The notes beneath the pieces are model-generated. The model did no database searches, had not been told where the DNA came from, and saw nothing but the letters and a program-made list of their open reading frames with translations. Positions 14,452 through 15,409 of a stretch of 15,409 nt of DNA are shown here, piece after piece. Made by a program: the position numbers and the translations under genes. Within the stretch, counting starts at the first letter, position 1. Each line of letters starts with the position of its first letter. Source of the stretch: an uncultured Lachnospiraceae bacterium (GTDB taxonomy: Bacteria > Bacillota > Clostridia > Lachnospirales > Lachnospiraceae); the NCBI GenBank assembly GCA_902783765.1, contig CACZSB010000160.1, positions 1-15,409 on the forward strand, read 5' to 3'.

Positions 14452-15135
14452 ATGCGAGAAGAATTTACAGCAGGCGAGAAACGGTCCCGGGCGGTGTTTT
14501 TGACCGCCCTGTCCATGGTTTTTACCTTAATGGTTTGGCTAATTAATGTGAAGCCCGTGGGACCCAGGGAGTCCTCGGTGGGGCTGGCTTTTTTGAACGA
14601 GCCGGTTTTCAAGGCTCTGGGGGTCAGTGCAAAATGGTACGGCCTCAGTGAAGTGCTGGGTTACCTGGCCCTGGCGTTGGCAGGCATGATGGGCGTGATC
14701 GGCCTCATTCAGCTGATCCACCGCCGGAAGCTTTTAAAGGTAGATCCGGAGATTCTTTCCCTGGGGATACTCTACGGCGTCACCCTGATTCTCTATATAT
14801 TATTTGATAAGATCGCCATCAATTACCGGCCCCTGGTGGTGGACGGACTGCTGGAACCTTCCTATCCTTCTTCCCACACCATGCTGTCCTTAGTGGTTTT
14901 CGGCAGCGGCCTGTGGATGCTGAAGCGGTATTTCTACCCCGGAAAGCTGCAGCGGGTGCTGATGATCTGTGCCGGAGCGCTCTTGGTACTTACGGTGCTG
15001 GCCCGGCTTCTTTCGGGCTATCACTGGCTGACGGATATCATAGGAGGGATTTTGATGGCCACCATGCTCCTGGCCTGGTTCGATGTGGTACTCTTCCAGC
15101 TGAAGACCTGGCGGCGGGAGCAAAAGAGAGTTTAA
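14452..15135 (+). CDS. PAP2-family membrane phosphatase
   Basis: The 227-residue multi-pass protein belongs to the type 2 phosphatidic acid phosphatase superfamily, whose members remove phosphate from lipid phosphates or undecaprenyl pyrophosphate at the outer face of the membrane. The three signature motifs are visible: DKIAINYRP (119-127, Arg126), YPSSH (138-142, His142 as the acid/base) and ARLLSGYHWLTD (184-195, with Arg185, nucleophile His191 and Asp195). The first motif has five rather than six residues between Lys and Arg-Pro, and Ala replaces the Ser before Arg185. Both are minor departures. About six helices are seen, near 14-31, 66-89, 101-119, 143-157, 168-187 and 196-215. The gene begins 35 bases after the ATPase gene and is probably cotranscribed. 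The substrate cannot be told; undecaprenyl pyrophosphate or phosphatidylglycerol phosphate are candidates. Confidence 0.9.
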   Translation: MREEFTAGEKRSRAVFLTALSMVFTLMVWLINVKPVGPRESSVGLAFLNEPVFKALGVSAKWYGLSEVLGYLALALAGMMGVIGLIQLIHRRKLLKVDPEILSLGILYGVTLILYILFDKIAINYRPLVVDGLLEPSYPSSHTMLSLVVFGSGLWMLKRYFYPGKLQRVLMICAGALLVLTVLARLLSGYHWLTDIIGGILMATMLLAWFDVVLFQLKTWRREQKRV

Positions 15136-15203
15136 GCGGGCTTTCTGGGCAGCACAAGGGATAGTGTATGCCGGCTCCTGAAGAACTAAATATGGGTCTG
15201 AGC

Positions 15204-15230
15204 AAAGCCGTCTTTCAGGCGGCTTTAATT
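15204..15230 (+). terminator. Intrinsic terminator after the PAP2 gene
   Basis: AAAGCCGTC (15204-15212) pairs with GGCGGCTTT (15218-15226), a nine-pair stem with one G-T pair and a five-base loop, followed by AATT. The T run forms part of the stem end. It probably closes the ATPase-PAP2 unit. The 68 bases between the PAP2 stop and this stem show nothing else. Confidence 0.65.
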
Positions 15231-15298
15231 GTGAAAGTATAGATAAAGAAAAAACTTTGAAAATAAAGCTTGTCTAATGGCTCGCCCTGTGTTAGACT
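15231..15298 (+). promoter_or_regulatory. Promoter with an A/T-rich upstream tract (UP-element-like)
   Basis: TTGTCT (15270-15275), 17 bases, then TAGACT (15293-15298) preceded by TGT form an extended -10 promoter. The 39 bases upstream of the -35 are almost all A and T with A-runs, like UP elements at strong stable-RNA and ribosomal protein promoters. Transcription would start near 15305 and leave the window rightwards. Confidence 0.55.
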
Positions 15299-15304
15299 TG
15301 CGAT

Positions 15305-15409
15305 TGCTGTGACATTGATAGCTGTGAAGCGTGAGGTTGCTGCCCGCCCGTGGCAGGTTTTCCGTGGAGCGAATGTCAAGTTAGGAAACTGGCGACAAGT
15401 CACTGTACC
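15305..15409 (+). ncRNA. Structured leader RNA, cut by the window end (candidate cis-regulator)
   Basis: About 105 bases downstream of the predicted start have no open frame of note but clear pairing. GTGAC (15309-15313) can pair with GTCAC (15399-15403), closing a domain. Inside it are a hairpin CTGCC/GGCAG (15340-15344 with 15352-15356) and a hairpin with outer TGTC/GACA (15374-15377 with 15394-15397) and inner AGTT/AACT (15379-15382 with 15387-15390, loop AGGA). This looks like a multibranched 5' leader. The promoter style suggests a highly expressed operon, for example a ribosomal protein operon with an autoregulatory leader, but the gene lies outside the window. No T-box, SAM, cobalamin or RNase P core motif is visible. 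Confidence 0.42.

Noticed and set aside
15215..15403. 62-codon reverse-strand frame at the right end
   Set aside because: It covers the terminator, promoter and leader RNA on the other strand, with no ribosome site or domain.

Overview
The window looks like a chromosomal segment of an anaerobic Gram-positive bacterium of the class Clostridia (Bacillota), probably close to Lachnospirales. The signs are strong AGGAGG-type ribosome binding sites, Gram-positive style lipoproteins with lipoboxes (LTAC and LSGC), a pth-mfd-foldase gene order familiar from clostridial genomes, FtsX-type ABC permeases and a Crp/Fnr regulator. I infer the taxonomy from these features and did not search for it. I see no tRNA, rRNA, CRISPR array or insertion sequence.

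Left part (1-5194). A leftward pair holds an unrecognised eight-helix membrane protein and, cut by the window edge, the N-terminus of a DAHP synthase (first step of aromatic amino acid synthesis). Divergent from it is a rightward ABC export-type operon: one LolD/MacB-class ATPase followed by two FtsX-like permeases, joined by an 11-base overlap and a 4-base gap. A secreted cyclophilin lipoprotein follows.

Middle part (5275-7157). A self-contained rightward cassette has its own extended -10 promoter and a strong terminator. It encodes a zinc-ribbon + TM2 membrane protein, a short SPFH (YdjI-like) protein and an AIM24/TIGR00266 protein. This is the most system-like part of the window: three small membrane-associated scaffold or sensor families together, with the zinc ribbon on the TM2 protein and not on the SPFH protein.

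Right-centre (7177-12924), all leftward. Peptidyl-tRNA hydrolase (pth), transcription-repair coupling factor (mfd), a Crp/Fnr regulator whose RBS overlaps the mfd stop codon, and then, from its own promoter, a PrsA/SurA-like foldase lipoprotein with a degenerate rotamase domain. An inverted repeat of FNR-site geometry lies on the foldase promoter, directly downstream of the regulator gene.

Right part (12998-15409), rightward. An AAA_14/DUF4143 ATPase, visibly more A+T-rich than its neighbours, has a good promoter that carries a 7-bp inverted repeat. A PAP2-family phosphatase follows, then a terminator. The last ~140 bases hold an A/T-rich upstream tract, an extended -10 promoter and the beginning of what looks like a structured leader RNA whose gene lies beyond the window.
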